Assembly: GCF_022811725.1 (NCBI RefSeq)
Contig: NZ_CP094527.1
Location: 930,001 to 994,000 of the forward strand
DNA from: Mucilaginibacter sp. SMC90
Lineage (GTDB): Bacteria; Bacteroidota; Bacteroidia; Sphingobacteriales; Sphingobacteriaceae
Direction of reading: 5' to 3'
DNA: 64,000 nt
Of the stretch, positions 8,155 to 16,535 are shown in pieces (the first letter of the stretch is position 1; every line of letters begins with the position of its first letter). The notes under the pieces are model-generated. The model made no database searches, was not told the origin of the DNA, and saw nothing but the letters and a program-made list of their open reading frames with translations. Made by a program: the position numbers and the translations under genes.

Positions 8155-9301
8155 TGTCTTTCCGTTGCGAAATCACCTGCTCGCAAAGGCCAAATGATAA
8201 TGTCATGCCGTTACCACCAAGGCCATTGATCAGGGTTACTCCTGGTTCAATATCAACAACAAGTTCATAAGCGCCGTTGGTCATTTTGGGGTAAATGCCG
8301 TGCCATGACTGCAGCATCTTCCAATCCTTAAAATTGGCAAAGGTATGTAAGTAGTCGATTATTAAATTATTAATAAATTCCTTGTCAAACGGGTCATGAA
8401 CCAGGCCATATTCATGCGAATCGCCTATGGTGAGTTCGCCGCTGCCGTTTTGGGATGCCATAACATGAATGCCCCATTTTAGGTGCGTGGCATATTGCTC
8501 TTCGTAACGTTTGCGCAAGGCAGGCAGCGATGCCGCCGCCTGAAAACCGGGGTAATGGATCATGGATAAGCCGCCGCATAAGGAAGGGCCAATGCGCCAC
8601 TCATCGGGCTGTGTTACCAAACGCATCATTTGTAGTTTACATTTGGTGATTTGTGTTTGTGCAAAAAGCTCAGGATACAGCGTTTCAAAATCGGCACCGC
8701 TGCAAACGTAAATTTCGTCGGCTTCCCAGCTTTGGGTACCCGAACTAACTTTTGGATGTTCGATGCGGCTTATGGCGGTGTTCCAGTGAAACTCTACGCC
8801 AAATTTTTCGGCAAGATAAGAGGCCACCTGCCCTACAGCCACGCGCGATTCTATAATCATTTCTTCCCCGCTCCACAACGCACCTTTTAAACCATCGGTA
8901 TTTATGGCCGGCGATTTTGAAACAGCTTCGCCAGGGGTTAGCACAGCGCAGTCACGGTATTGCTTGTTTACATCTACATATTCTTCTATTACCTGCAATT
9001 CGTCATCATGGTAGGCAAGGTGTAACGAGCCAACCTCGTCATGCCAGATATTAGCTTCGGTGCAAACTGTTTTCCAGATGCTTCTTGACAGCATAGCGCG
9101 TTCAAACATCGGCCCTGTAGCCTGGCCAATTGGCCATACCATACCGAAGTTGCGAATAGAGGCACCCACCGCGCGCTCATTACGCTCAAATACTGTTACC
9201 TTATAGCCACGAATGGCCAAAGCGCGGGCTGTAGCCAAACCTACAATACCTGCGCCTATGATTATAGCACTTTTGTTATTTTCGCTCATTATATTATTCA
9301 T
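8150..9301 (-). CDS. TIGR03364-type FAD-dependent oxidoreductase
   Basis: A 383-residue DAO-type flavoenzyme. The dinucleotide fold IIIGAGIVGLATARAL is at 13-28 with an acidic residue Glu39 ending the second strand; GLGGNGMTLSFGL closes the FAD domain near the C-terminus. Together with the neighbouring phosphonatase-like hydrolase this is the pair recognised as TIGR03364/TIGR03351, in which the flavoenzyme is thought to deaminate oxidatively an aminophosphonate to give an aldehyde for the hydrolase. The ATG at 9301 was kept; a second ATG four codons later (9289) is equally possible. It follows the DUF5690 gene by 38 bases. Confidence 0.85.
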   Translation of the reverse strand: MNNIMSENNKSAIIIGAGIVGLATARALAIRGYKVTVFERNERAVGASIRNFGMVWPIGQATGPMFERAMLSRSIWKTVCTEANIWHDEVGSLHLAYHDDELQVIEEYVDVNKQYRDCAVLTPGEAVSKSPAINTDGLKGALWSGEEMIIESRVAVGQVASYLAEKFGVEFHWNTAISRIEHPKVSSGTQSWEADEIYVCSGADFETLYPELFAQTQITKCKLQMMRLVTQPDEWRIGPSLCGGLSMIHYPGFQAAASLPALRKRYEEQYATHLKWGIHVMASQNGSGELTIGDSHEYGLVHDPFDKEFINNLIIDYLHTFANFKDWKMLQSWHGIYPKMTNGAYELVVDIEPGVTLINGLGGNGMTLSFGLCEQVISQRKDK

Positions 9302-9303
9302 TA

Positions 9304-9357
9304 GGTCATTGAGTATTTGGTCATTTTTTGACTTTGCACTCAGGACTGCGGACTTAT
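9304..9357. repeat. Run of degenerate 7-base words
   Basis: The 38-base gap and gene edges hold heptads GGTCATT, GAGTATT and, after a short shift, GACTTTG, CACTCAG, GACTGCG, GACTTAT (from 9330). It overlaps the last codons of the DUF5690 gene. It belongs to the same kind of period-7 structure as other gaps here. Confidence 0.55.
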
Positions 9358-10683
9358 AGTTTGAAAATTTATCTGTTCACCACTATTTTCAGCTTCATTC
9401 AATTTTTTTTTATCGCGGGTGGCACTTTGTAAAAAGTATACGAGTGATAAAACCCCGCAGATACCGCCAACCAGTGCTACTATCATTACGCCTTCCTGAA
9501 AAAACGTTCCCCAGCTTATTGACGGGCGGCCAAGCTCCTTTACCAATAAAACGCTCACGCTGCCCAGATAACCCATCGAATCGGCGATGTACATGATAAA
9601 ACCAACATTACTTTTATAGTGAAATGATGCTATCATCCGTTCAAAAAATATTGCATTGTAGGGTACATAGCCCATATACAAACCCAGGCCAACGCAGGTC
9701 ATCCACAGGGTTGGGCTCATCATTTTAAGGGTAAACATGGTGGTTGATATACCTACCAGAACGCAACCTGCAATGATCATTAAATGAATGATACTAAAGG
9801 CACGGAGATTTTTACGCACCAGGATTAGTAAACTCATTGCTACTAATACTACCAATGAAATTTTAATATCGGTGGTGGTAAAAATACTGTTATCCTTAAT
9901 GCCGAGGCTTGCCCATATCTCCACTTCAAAGTTATCGCGCACATCGCGCATAATGGTGAGGAGTACGTAAACAATGAGTGTGAGGATAATTCCAGGTAAA
10001 AAACGGATGACAAATTGTTTACGTTCGGCGGCGTTCATCGGGGTACGTTCGGCCCGTAATTGCTTATCTTCGGCCGTTGGTGCCGGAATAAGTTCCATAC
10101 AGCCTACAAAAAATAAAAGTGGCAACGCAAATACGGCCCCTGTTAAAAAGGGCATGTAATATTCGTTTACATGAAAACTACTTATTAAAGTGCGCCCTGT
10201 TGTTTTTACAAAGCCCGATGCAAAAATAAGGCTGATAGATAATACCGATGCCATGAACTCGGTTGAGCGGCGGCCTTCCAGGTAACCAAAAACCAATCCC
10301 CAGATAAGCCCAAGCGGAAATCCATTAATAAAAAGAAACGCAATATTCCATGGGGCAGGCACAAATGCAAAAGCAAGCAGGGCAGCCCATGCAATACCGA
10401 TAAGGGTTAAAATATATTTTGCACGGGTTTTACTGTTTACTTCGGCTATAAATTTTATGCCGTAAAATTTACTGCTCATGTAGCCGATAACCTGCGCTAT
10501 AACCAGCCAAACTTTGTAATCAACATGAAAATATTCATGACCAGTGAAAGTTGCAGCTGCAAATGCCTTCCGGAAAGCATACATAGAGGTGTACGTTCCG
10601 AAAGCCGAAACCGCCGCCAAAACCGAAATCAAAGCATAAGGCCATTGGGCTACTTTTGCACGTAAACTTTCAATCAGCCTCAT
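9340..10683 (-). CDS. DUF5690 family membrane transporter-like protein
   Basis: A 447-residue, very hydrophobic protein with about 12 predicted membrane helices, resembling major facilitator transporters and matching DUF5690. The phrase TYTSMYAFRKAFAAATF near the N-terminus is like the first helix of the organophosphate:phosphate antiporters. Its start is 4 bases from the end of the upstream HAD hydrolase gene, so the two are translated together. Context makes it the likely inner-membrane carrier for the phosphonate substrate. That is inference from position, as the family has no proven substrate to my knowledge. Confidence 0.75.
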   Translation of the reverse strand: MRLIESLRAKVAQWPYALISVLAAVSAFGTYTSMYAFRKAFAAATFTGHEYFHVDYKVWLVIAQVIGYMSSKFYGIKFIAEVNSKTRAKYILTLIGIAWAALLAFAFVPAPWNIAFLFINGFPLGLIWGLVFGYLEGRRSTEFMASVLSISLIFASGFVKTTGRTLISSFHVNEYYMPFLTGAVFALPLLFFVGCMELIPAPTAEDKQLRAERTPMNAAERKQFVIRFLPGIILTLIVYVLLTIMRDVRDNFEVEIWASLGIKDNSIFTTTDIKISLVVLVAMSLLILVRKNLRAFSIIHLMIIAGCVLVGISTTMFTLKMMSPTLWMTCVGLGLYMGYVPYNAIFFERMIASFHYKSNVGFIMYIADSMGYLGSVSVLLVKELGRPSISWGTFFQEGVMIVALVGGICGVLSLVYFLQSATRDKKKLNEAENSGEQINFQTISPQS

Positions 10684-10687
10684 ATAC

Positions 10688-11374
10688 TTATTGGTTTATG
10701 ATTTCAATTACCTGTGCAATATCGTCAATAACATGGGTAGGATTATAGGCCTCCAACGCTGTGCGGGTAAAGGCCCCGGTGGTTACTCCTATTGAGTATT
10801 TGCAGCCCGCGTTTTGTCCTTCACGTACATCAACCTCAGTGTCGCCTACTTTGGCAACTTCCAGCGCATTGGTGATGTTTGACTCCTGCATCATTTTGCG
10901 GATCATAAAGGGGTGCGGGCGACCAAGCTCTACCTCATCCGATCCAACCATATAGTCAATTAATCCTTTTTCACGCCATTGCAGGCGATTTATAATGGTA
11001 TCGGCAATATCGCGCGAAAAGCCGGTATTGATACCAACTTTAGTGCCTTGTTCATGCAGTTTGGCAAATGTTGCTTCTACGTTTGGCAACGGTTCAATAC
11101 CAGGCTCAAACTTGTAGAAATTAATCATTTGCTGTACAAATTCTTTATGGATAGTGTTTACCAGGTTGTCGGTAATAACTGATTGGTCTGCTTCATATTC
11201 CGCGAGCATTTTACGGATAGCGAGTGGCTTTTCATAGCCCATCAACGGATCTATTTTTTCCAGTTCAACGTTGTAACCATACTTTTGCATTGCTGCTTTA
11301 AAAGTTTTGCTCACCTCATGATCATCCTTAACCGTAGTGCCGGCTATATCAAATACCACCAATTTAATGCCCAT
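10688..11374 (-). CDS. Phosphonatase-like HAD hydrolase (TIGR03351 type)
   Basis: A 228-residue HAD enzyme. The nucleophile motif is FDIAGTT with Asp9, the D-x-A-G-T form particular to phosphonatases. The cap has MGYEKP with Lys49, matching in position the Schiff-base lysine (Lys53) of phosphonoacetaldehyde hydrolase PhnX. Motif III is GRPHP with Arg in place of Lys, and GDTEVDV gives the metal ligands. These traits mean it should cleave the C-P bond of a 2-oxoethyl phosphonate. The ATG at 11374 is used; an in-frame TTG five codons earlier is less likely. No PhnW transaminase is nearby, as expected for this subgroup. Confidence 0.87.
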   Translation of the reverse strand: MGIKLVVFDIAGTTVKDDHEVSKTFKAAMQKYGYNVELEKIDPLMGYEKPLAIRKMLAEYEADQSVITDNLVNTIHKEFVQQMINFYKFEPGIEPLPNVEATFAKLHEQGTKVGINTGFSRDIADTIINRLQWREKGLIDYMVGSDEVELGRPHPFMIRKMMQESNITNALEVAKVGDTEVDVREGQNAGCKYSIGVTTGAFTRTALEAYNPTHVIDDIAQVIEIINQ

Positions 11375-11433
11375 AGTAACAAAAAACAATTGTTTAGCAA
11401 TACTAAACTTTTTTTATTAAAATTAAACTAAAT

Positions 11434-11583
11434 TAGTGTTAAGGTTTGGTTAAGGGTTGGGTGAGTGGTTTATTGAGTTGATTAGGAGAGTGGTTGTTTT
11501 GTGTTTAAATTAAAGACACGCTACTACATTTTTGCACTCTAAAACTACTCACTCAATCAACATAATCAACCACTCACCAACTT
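11434..11583. repeat. Inverted arms of GTTG/GAGTG word runs
   Basis: The left arm (about 11440-11498) and the right arm (about 11544-11583) are complementary over about 40 bases with small shifts. They are built of short drifting words such as GTTGGGT and GAGTGGT. They fill the gap between the regulator and HAD genes, which lie on the same strand, and could form a large RNA hairpin. Confidence 0.65.
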
Positions 11584-12160
11584 ACTTCTTCTCTTCAAAA
11601 AAATAAATCACCAGCATGCTGGCAGTAGTGTTGCCCATGTTTTTAGGCGTATGAGGTATGCGGCCATCAAAAAGCATACTATCACCCTGGTCAAGGGTTA
11701 TGGTATCATCGTTAAACTGATAAGCTATCTGGCCCGATAATATATACTTATATTCAAACGCCTCTGTTTCAACAAGAGGGCGGGAGGCATCAGGTTCAAG
11801 CTCAAGTATTACGATATCAACGGTACTTTTACTTATTGACTGGGTAAAAATGCGCTGATAATGAAAGCCGTCAGCATGTTCCTTTTCAAAATGATCATAT
11901 TCGTGCTTACGCTTTACTAAAACAGGCATATGATCACTTTTTGAACGTATGTCTTTAAAAAACTCGTTCAGATCTATCTCCAATGCTTTAATAATATCTA
12001 TTAATACAATGAGTGAAGGGATGGTGCGGCTGTTTTCAATTTGCGATATCAGCCCTTTGCTTACGTTGGCCCTTGCGGCAAGTTCTTGTACAGTTATGTT
12101 TTTTTCGCGGCGGCGTTCTTTTATCCGGTTACTGATCTGTATCAGTATATCTTCTTCCAT
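11582..12160 (-). CDS. XRE-family regulator with C-terminal cupin domain
   Basis: A 192-residue regulator. Residues about 8-66 are a helix-turn-helix (ITVQELAARANVSKGLISQI), followed from about 110 by a small cupin beta-barrel ending in GDSMLFDGRIPHTPKNMG. This layout is common in regulators that bind a small ligand in the cupin. It is divergent from the PhnZ-like gene and first of the minus-strand phosphonate-type genes, so it probably controls both directions. A candidate promoter lies at 12192-12221. Confidence 0.88.
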   Translation of the reverse strand: MEEDILIQISNRIKERRREKNITVQELAARANVSKGLISQIENSRTIPSLIVLIDIIKALEIDLNEFFKDIRSKSDHMPVLVKRKHEYDHFEKEHADGFHYQRIFTQSISKSTVDIVILELEPDASRPLVETEAFEYKYILSGQIAYQFNDDTITLDQGDSMLFDGRIPHTPKNMGNTTASMLVIYFFEEKK

Positions 12161-12191
12161 TATATATTGTGTTATCCTGCTGTTTGCGGCG

Positions 12192-12221
12192 CAAAGTAAT
12201 TAATACGCATAGTTATCCAAA
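12192..12221 (-). promoter_or_regulatory. Candidate promoter of the XRE-cupin regulator
   Basis: On the minus strand TTTG (12218-12221), an 18-base spacer and TTACTTTG (12192-12199) fit the Bacteroidota promoter with one mismatch in the -7 box. It lies in the 250-base divergent gap shared with the PhnZ-like gene. Confidence 0.45.
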
Positions 12222-12410
12222 ATGATTTTTTTGTTACCCAAATGCATATTTTCTTTTTACGAACAAAAAAGAGTTTTAGTTTAAACGGATGTTGGAGGGG
12301 TGTTTGTATTAAGAAAAATTTAAGTATAAGTACATAAGGCTATAATTCACAAACAATTAATATTTAAATAACCTTTGTCATGTTTATTTGCACCTAAAAA
12401 TTTTATTTAT

Positions 12411-12995
12411 ATGGCACCATCCCAATATAATCCGAAAGCTGTTGTTGATGAGGTATTTTCGTTATACGAAAAATTTGGCGATGCAGATTATATAGGAGAG
12501 CCTGTTTCCCAACTGGAGCATATGTCGCAGGCTGCAGCCCTGGCCCAATCTGAGGGTTATGACGACGAGGTTGTTCTCGCTGCATTTTTTCATGATATAG
12601 GCCATCTTTGTGCTGATGCCGAAGAGGCAGGAAGCATGGAGGGTATGGGCAACATTGATCATGAACGCCTGGGTGCCGATTACCTTCTTGAGCGTGGATT
12701 TTCTGAAAAAGTTGCCAACCTGGTACAGGGGCATGTAATTGCTAAAAGATATCTTACCTATAAATATCCCGAATATTATAACCACCTGTCGGATGCGAGT
12801 AAAGTTACCCTTGAGTTTCAGGGCGGCGTGATGACAGCCGAAGAGGCGGCCGAATTTGAATTGAACCAAGATGCAGAACTTATCATCAAATTGCGTTACT
12901 GGGACGATATGGCCAAAGAAGTGCATGTGCCTGTAAATAACATCGATCATTTAAAGGCCATTGCCCTCACGCACCTGAAAATCATGAACGAGTAG
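12411..12995 (+). CDS. PhnZ-like HD-domain oxygenase (phosphonate degradation)
   Basis: A 194-residue HD protein. It keeps the diiron ligand pattern of PhnZ: His37, His61-Asp62, His65, His84, His108 and Asp165, with Tyr27 and Glu30 in YIGEPVSQLEH matching the PhnZ Tyr24/Glu27 loop, and Lys112 matching Lys108. PhnZ cleaves 2-amino-1-hydroxyethylphosphonate to glycine and phosphate using oxygen. The ATG at 12411 was chosen; the in-frame TTG at 12375 adds an unlikely leader. No PhnY dioxygenase, which makes the substrate, is seen nearby, so the substrate may be environmental or slightly different. Confidence 0.88.
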   Translation: MAPSQYNPKAVVDEVFSLYEKFGDADYIGEPVSQLEHMSQAAALAQSEGYDDEVVLAAFFHDIGHLCADAEEAGSMEGMGNIDHERLGADYLLERGFSEKVANLVQGHVIAKRYLTYKYPEYYNHLSDASKVTLEFQGGVMTAEEAAEFELNQDAELIIKLRYWDDMAKEVHVPVNNIDHLKAIALTHLKIMNE

Positions 12996-13089
12996 TTAGT
13001 CATATTAAGTTTTTGTGATCAATTTATAATCTGTTTGTTACAAAAATCACCTGCTTAACACAGGGTGAACATCAAGTTAAGCATAGTTT

Positions 13090-13131
13090 AATACTAAATT
13101 GGTTTACTAATAATAAACAAAGTTTAGTATT
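13090..13131 (+). promoter_or_regulatory. Nested palindrome upstream of susC
   Basis: Outer arms AATACTAAA (13090-13098) and TTTAGTATT (13123-13131) enclose inner arms GTTTA (13102-13106) and TAAAC (13114-13118). The right outer arm overlaps TAGTATTG, a one-mismatch -7 box. This could be an operator controlling the SusC/SusD pair, with the ATG 43 bases downstream. Confidence 0.5.
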
Positions 13132-13174
13132 GCTGCATGAAAACATCCTTTTTTTCACCCTTAAATTTTAGCAG

Positions 13175-16100
13175 ATGACTAAGTTTTACCAAAAATTAAC
13201 AATCGTTTTTTTCGCATTGTTTATTTGTTTGGTGCCGGTATTGGTAATGGCCCAAACAAAAATTACCGGAAAGGTCACTGACGAAGCGCAGTTGCCTTTA
13301 CCTGGCGTAAGCGTTACAATCAGCGGTACTAAATCAGGTACAGTAACTGATGTAAACGGTGCATATAGTATTTATGCTTCGAGCGGCCAAACATTGGTTT
13401 TTAAATACGTTGGTTACTCCGCACAAAGTGTTACGGTAGGTAACGGCACTATTTACAACGTTAACTTTAAAGCCGAGAACAAAGTACTTAACGAAGTTGT
13501 GGTAACTGCGTTAGGTATAAAGAAAGAAACCAGGCGCATTGGCTATTCCGTTCAGGAAGTTAAAGGCAGCGACATGGTTAAAGCGCGCGAACCCAATGCT
13601 ATTAACGGCCTGGCCGGTAAAGTAGCAGGCTTAAACGTTGGTATTAACCAGGAGCTGCTTTCTGCACCTACTGTGTTACTACGCGGTTCGCCTATTAACT
13701 TTTACGTTGTAGATGGTATCCCGATCACAACCGATACGCAAAATATCACCGCCGATGATATTGATACGTACACTATATTAAAAGGCCCAACTGCAGCGGC
13801 CTTATATGGTAGCCGTGGTATCAATGGTGCCATCCTGATCACTACAAAAAGAGCTAAGAGCGATACTAAAGGTTTTACAATTGAGATTAACTCAAGCACG
13901 CAGTTTAATCGTGGTTTCATTGCTATACCTAAGGTGCAAAACAACTATGGTGGTGGTGATAACGATAAATATGCTTTTGGTGATGGTTCTGGTGGTGGTG
14001 TTAACGATGGTGATTACGATGTTTGGGGCCCGCGTTTAAACAGTGGCTTATTATTACCACAATACGATGGTGAGTATGATCCTACTAAAACTTACACCAC
14101 AACTTTTAAAGATGGTTCAACCTTTACAGGTAATATCAAACCAACCCCATGGGTTGCCCGTGGTGTTAACAACCTGGAGGGTTTCCTTCAAACAGGTTTA
14201 TTAACCAATAACAATATTGCTATTTCGTCATCGTCCGAAAAATCAAACGTACGTATGTCGGTTTCGCATGGTTACCAACGCGGTATTACACCTAATACAG
14301 GTTTAAATACTGTAAACTTTAACCTTTTAGGTAGCTATAACCTGAGTAAAAAATTCAAAGTTGAAGGTAATATCAACTTTAACCGTCAGTTTTCAAACAA
14401 CGTACCTGACGTAAGCTACGGCCCTAACAGTATCATTTACGGTGTTGACGTATGGACTGGTGCCGACTGGAATATCGACGATATGCGTGATTACTGGCAA
14501 AAAGGTAAAGAAGGTATTCAATCAAAATTTGTTGAATACAAACGTTACCAAAACCCATGGTTTCAATCATATGAATGGTTAAGAGGCCAATATAAAAATG
14601 ATATCTACGCATGGGGCTCATTTACCTACAGCCCAACCAAAGATCTGGATATCATGTTGCGTTCAAACATCAGTACTTATGACTTGTTGCGTACCGAAAA
14701 AGAACCATTTTCGGCACACCCTTATGGTGATGAGCACAACCATGGTAACTATCGTGAAGACCGCCGCGATCTATTTGATAACAATACAGACCTTTTAATC
14801 AAATATAACCTGAATGATATCGGTCATACAGGTATTTCGGTTAACGCGCTTGCAGGTGGTACTTTACGTAATTTGAAGTATACGTCATCATTCACCACCA
14901 CCGACCAGTTGCTTATTCACGATGTTTACACTTTCCAAAACTCGATAAACCCGGTAAAAGCATACAGCTTCGGTTCAAACCTGATCACTACAAGTGCTTA
15001 CGCATCGGCCGATATCAGCTATAAAAACTATTTTACTGTATCAGCAACAGGCCGTACCGAAAAATCATCGGCACTGCAAAATCAATCCTATTTTTATCCT
15101 TCGGTAAGCTTAAGTACCCCAATATCTGAGTATGTAAAACTGCCTGAGGTAATCTCTTTCCTGAAAATCAGGGGTAGTTATGCTAACGTTAAAGATGGTG
15201 GTACCAATGCTTATACTGGCCCTGCCGGTTACCCGCTTGGTTATGGTGCCCAATATCAAACACCTTATGGCGGCCCTGGTTATACAAGTACAACGCCTGC
15301 TTACATCCTGGCCCCATCTTACGGTAACATAACCGCGGCTACAGCTCCAACTAATGCTATCGATCCTAAATTAAAACCAAGCTCAAGAAGTAACTATGAA
15401 GGTGGTTTGGAAATGCGTTTCCTTAAAGATCGTTTAGGTTTAAGTGGTACTTACTTTGTTTACAAAGATGGTCCGCGTTTGTTTAGCCAGCAATTGTCTG
15501 AAACCAATGGTAGTGCCCAAACCTTCCTTACAAACGGTATCACAACCCGCCGTAACGGTTATGAGATCTCGGTTAACGGAACTCCTGTTGTATCAAGCAA
15601 ATTTAAATGGGATGTGTTGCTTAACCTAAGTACTTACAAAGAGGTTTATACATCATTTGCCCAAAACCAGACAGGCCTGGTACAGGGCGACCAGATTTTA
15701 CATATTGGTGATCGTGTTGACCAGATCTTTGGCAGCGTTGAAGCTAAATCACCAGATGGAAAAGTTATCCATGATAATGCAGGCTTGCCTACTTACCTGC
15801 CTAAAACACAACTTTTAGGTAATTCGGACCCTGATTTTAGCTGGGCTGTCAACAACAAATTCAGGTATAAAAGCTTCTCGCTTTCATTCCAGTTTGATGG
15901 TATGGTTGGCGGTAAAATACAGGATTTGGTATACACCAAGTTGATGCAGGGCGGTCGTGGCGCTGCTACCGATGAAGGTATTATAGGTGCTGCCCGTTTA
16001 TATGAATCAGAACATTGGGGCGATCCGGGTTTTAGAGGTTCAGTTAATGCTGATGGTACACCAATGTTAGGCCATGACGGAGTTACGCTTGCTGCCGGCA

Positions 16101-16498
16101 GCCCGCAGCCAGTATATGACCCAATCAGCGGTAAAATAACTAACTCTGGTGCCTTGAAGTTTGCTCCTAATACAACCCCTGTAAAATATGTACAGGATTA
16201 TGTAAGTAAATTTTACGCTGATGCGGAGCACACTGTAATCAGCAGAACTTATGCCAAGTTAAGGGAAGTTGTTATCGGCTATTCGTTGCCACAGTCAATA
16301 ACCAAAAAGCTGTCATTATCAAAGGTTGATTTTTCGATAGTTGGCCGTAACCTGCTTTATTTCTTTAAAAAGGGCTACAAAGATATCGACGTTGACCAGT
16401 ACCCTGGCCGTGATCAATTTGGATCGACTATAGGCAGTACCGGCTTGCAAACCCCTACGGTAAGAAGCTATGGCTTTAACATCAACGTGGTTTATTAA
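13175..16498 (+). CDS. SusC/RagA family TonB-linked outer membrane protein
   Basis: A 1107-residue outer-membrane transporter. Residues 1-26 are a Sec signal ending VMAQ. A carboxypeptidase-regulatory-like domain follows (about 28-100, ITGKVTDEAQLPLPGVSVTI), then the TonB box LNEVVVTALG at 105-114, a plug domain (to about 230, with ILKGPTAAALYGSRGINGAI) and a 22-strand barrel. With the SusD partner 37 bases downstream it forms a lidded importer that pulls large or bulky nutrients into the periplasm with TonB energy. No glycan-degrading genes lie beside it. Its neighbours deal with phosphonate or phosphate esters, which points to a phosphorus-containing ligand. Confidence 0.95.
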   Translation: MTKFYQKLTIVFFALFICLVPVLVMAQTKITGKVTDEAQLPLPGVSVTISGTKSGTVTDVNGAYSIYASSGQTLVFKYVGYSAQSVTVGNGTIYNVNFKAENKVLNEVVVTALGIKKETRRIGYSVQEVKGSDMVKAREPNAINGLAGKVAGLNVGINQELLSAPTVLLRGSPINFYVVDGIPITTDTQNITADDIDTYTILKGPTAAALYGSRGINGAILITTKRAKSDTKGFTIEINSSTQFNRGFIAIPKVQNNYGGGDNDKYAFGDGSGGGVNDGDYDVWGPRLNSGLLLPQYDGEYDPTKTYTTTFKDGSTFTGNIKPTPWVARGVNNLEGFLQTGLLTNNNIAISSSSEKSNVRMSVSHGYQRGITPNTGLNTVNFNLLGSYNLSKKFKVEGNINFNRQFSNNVPDVSYGPNSIIYGVDVWTGADWNIDDMRDYWQKGKEGIQSKFVEYKRYQNPWFQSYEWLRGQYKNDIYAWGSFTYSPTKDLDIMLRSNISTYDLLRTEKEPFSAHPYGDEHNHGNYREDRRDLFDNNTDLLIKYNLNDIGHTGISVNALAGGTLRNLKYTSSFTTTDQLLIHDVYTFQNSINPVKAYSFGSNLITTSAYASADISYKNYFTVSATGRTEKSSALQNQSYFYPSVSLSTPISEYVKLPEVISFLKIRGSYANVKDGGTNAYTGPAGYPLGYGAQYQTPYGGPGYTSTTPAYILAPSYGNITAATAPTNAIDPKLKPSSRSNYEGGLEMRFLKDRLGLSGTYFVYKDGPRLFSQQLSETNGSAQTFLTNGITTRRNGYEISVNGTPVVSSKFKWDVLLNLSTYKEVYTSFAQNQTGLVQGDQILHIGDRVDQIFGSVEAKSPDGKVIHDNAGLPTYLPKTQLLGNSDPDFSWAVNNKFRYKSFSLSFQFDGMVGGKIQDLVYTKLMQGGRGAATDEGIIGAARLYESEHWGDPGFRGSVNADGTPMLGHDGVTLAAGSPQPVYDPISGKITNSGALKFAPNTTPVKYVQDYVSKFYADAEHTVISRTYAKLREVVIGYSLPQSITKKLSLSKVDFSIVGRNLLYFFKKGYKDIDVDQYPGRDQFGSTIGSTGLQTPTVRSYGFNINVVY

Positions 16499-16535
16499 GC
16501 TATAATAAGTAGTAACAACTATAAAACATTGCACA

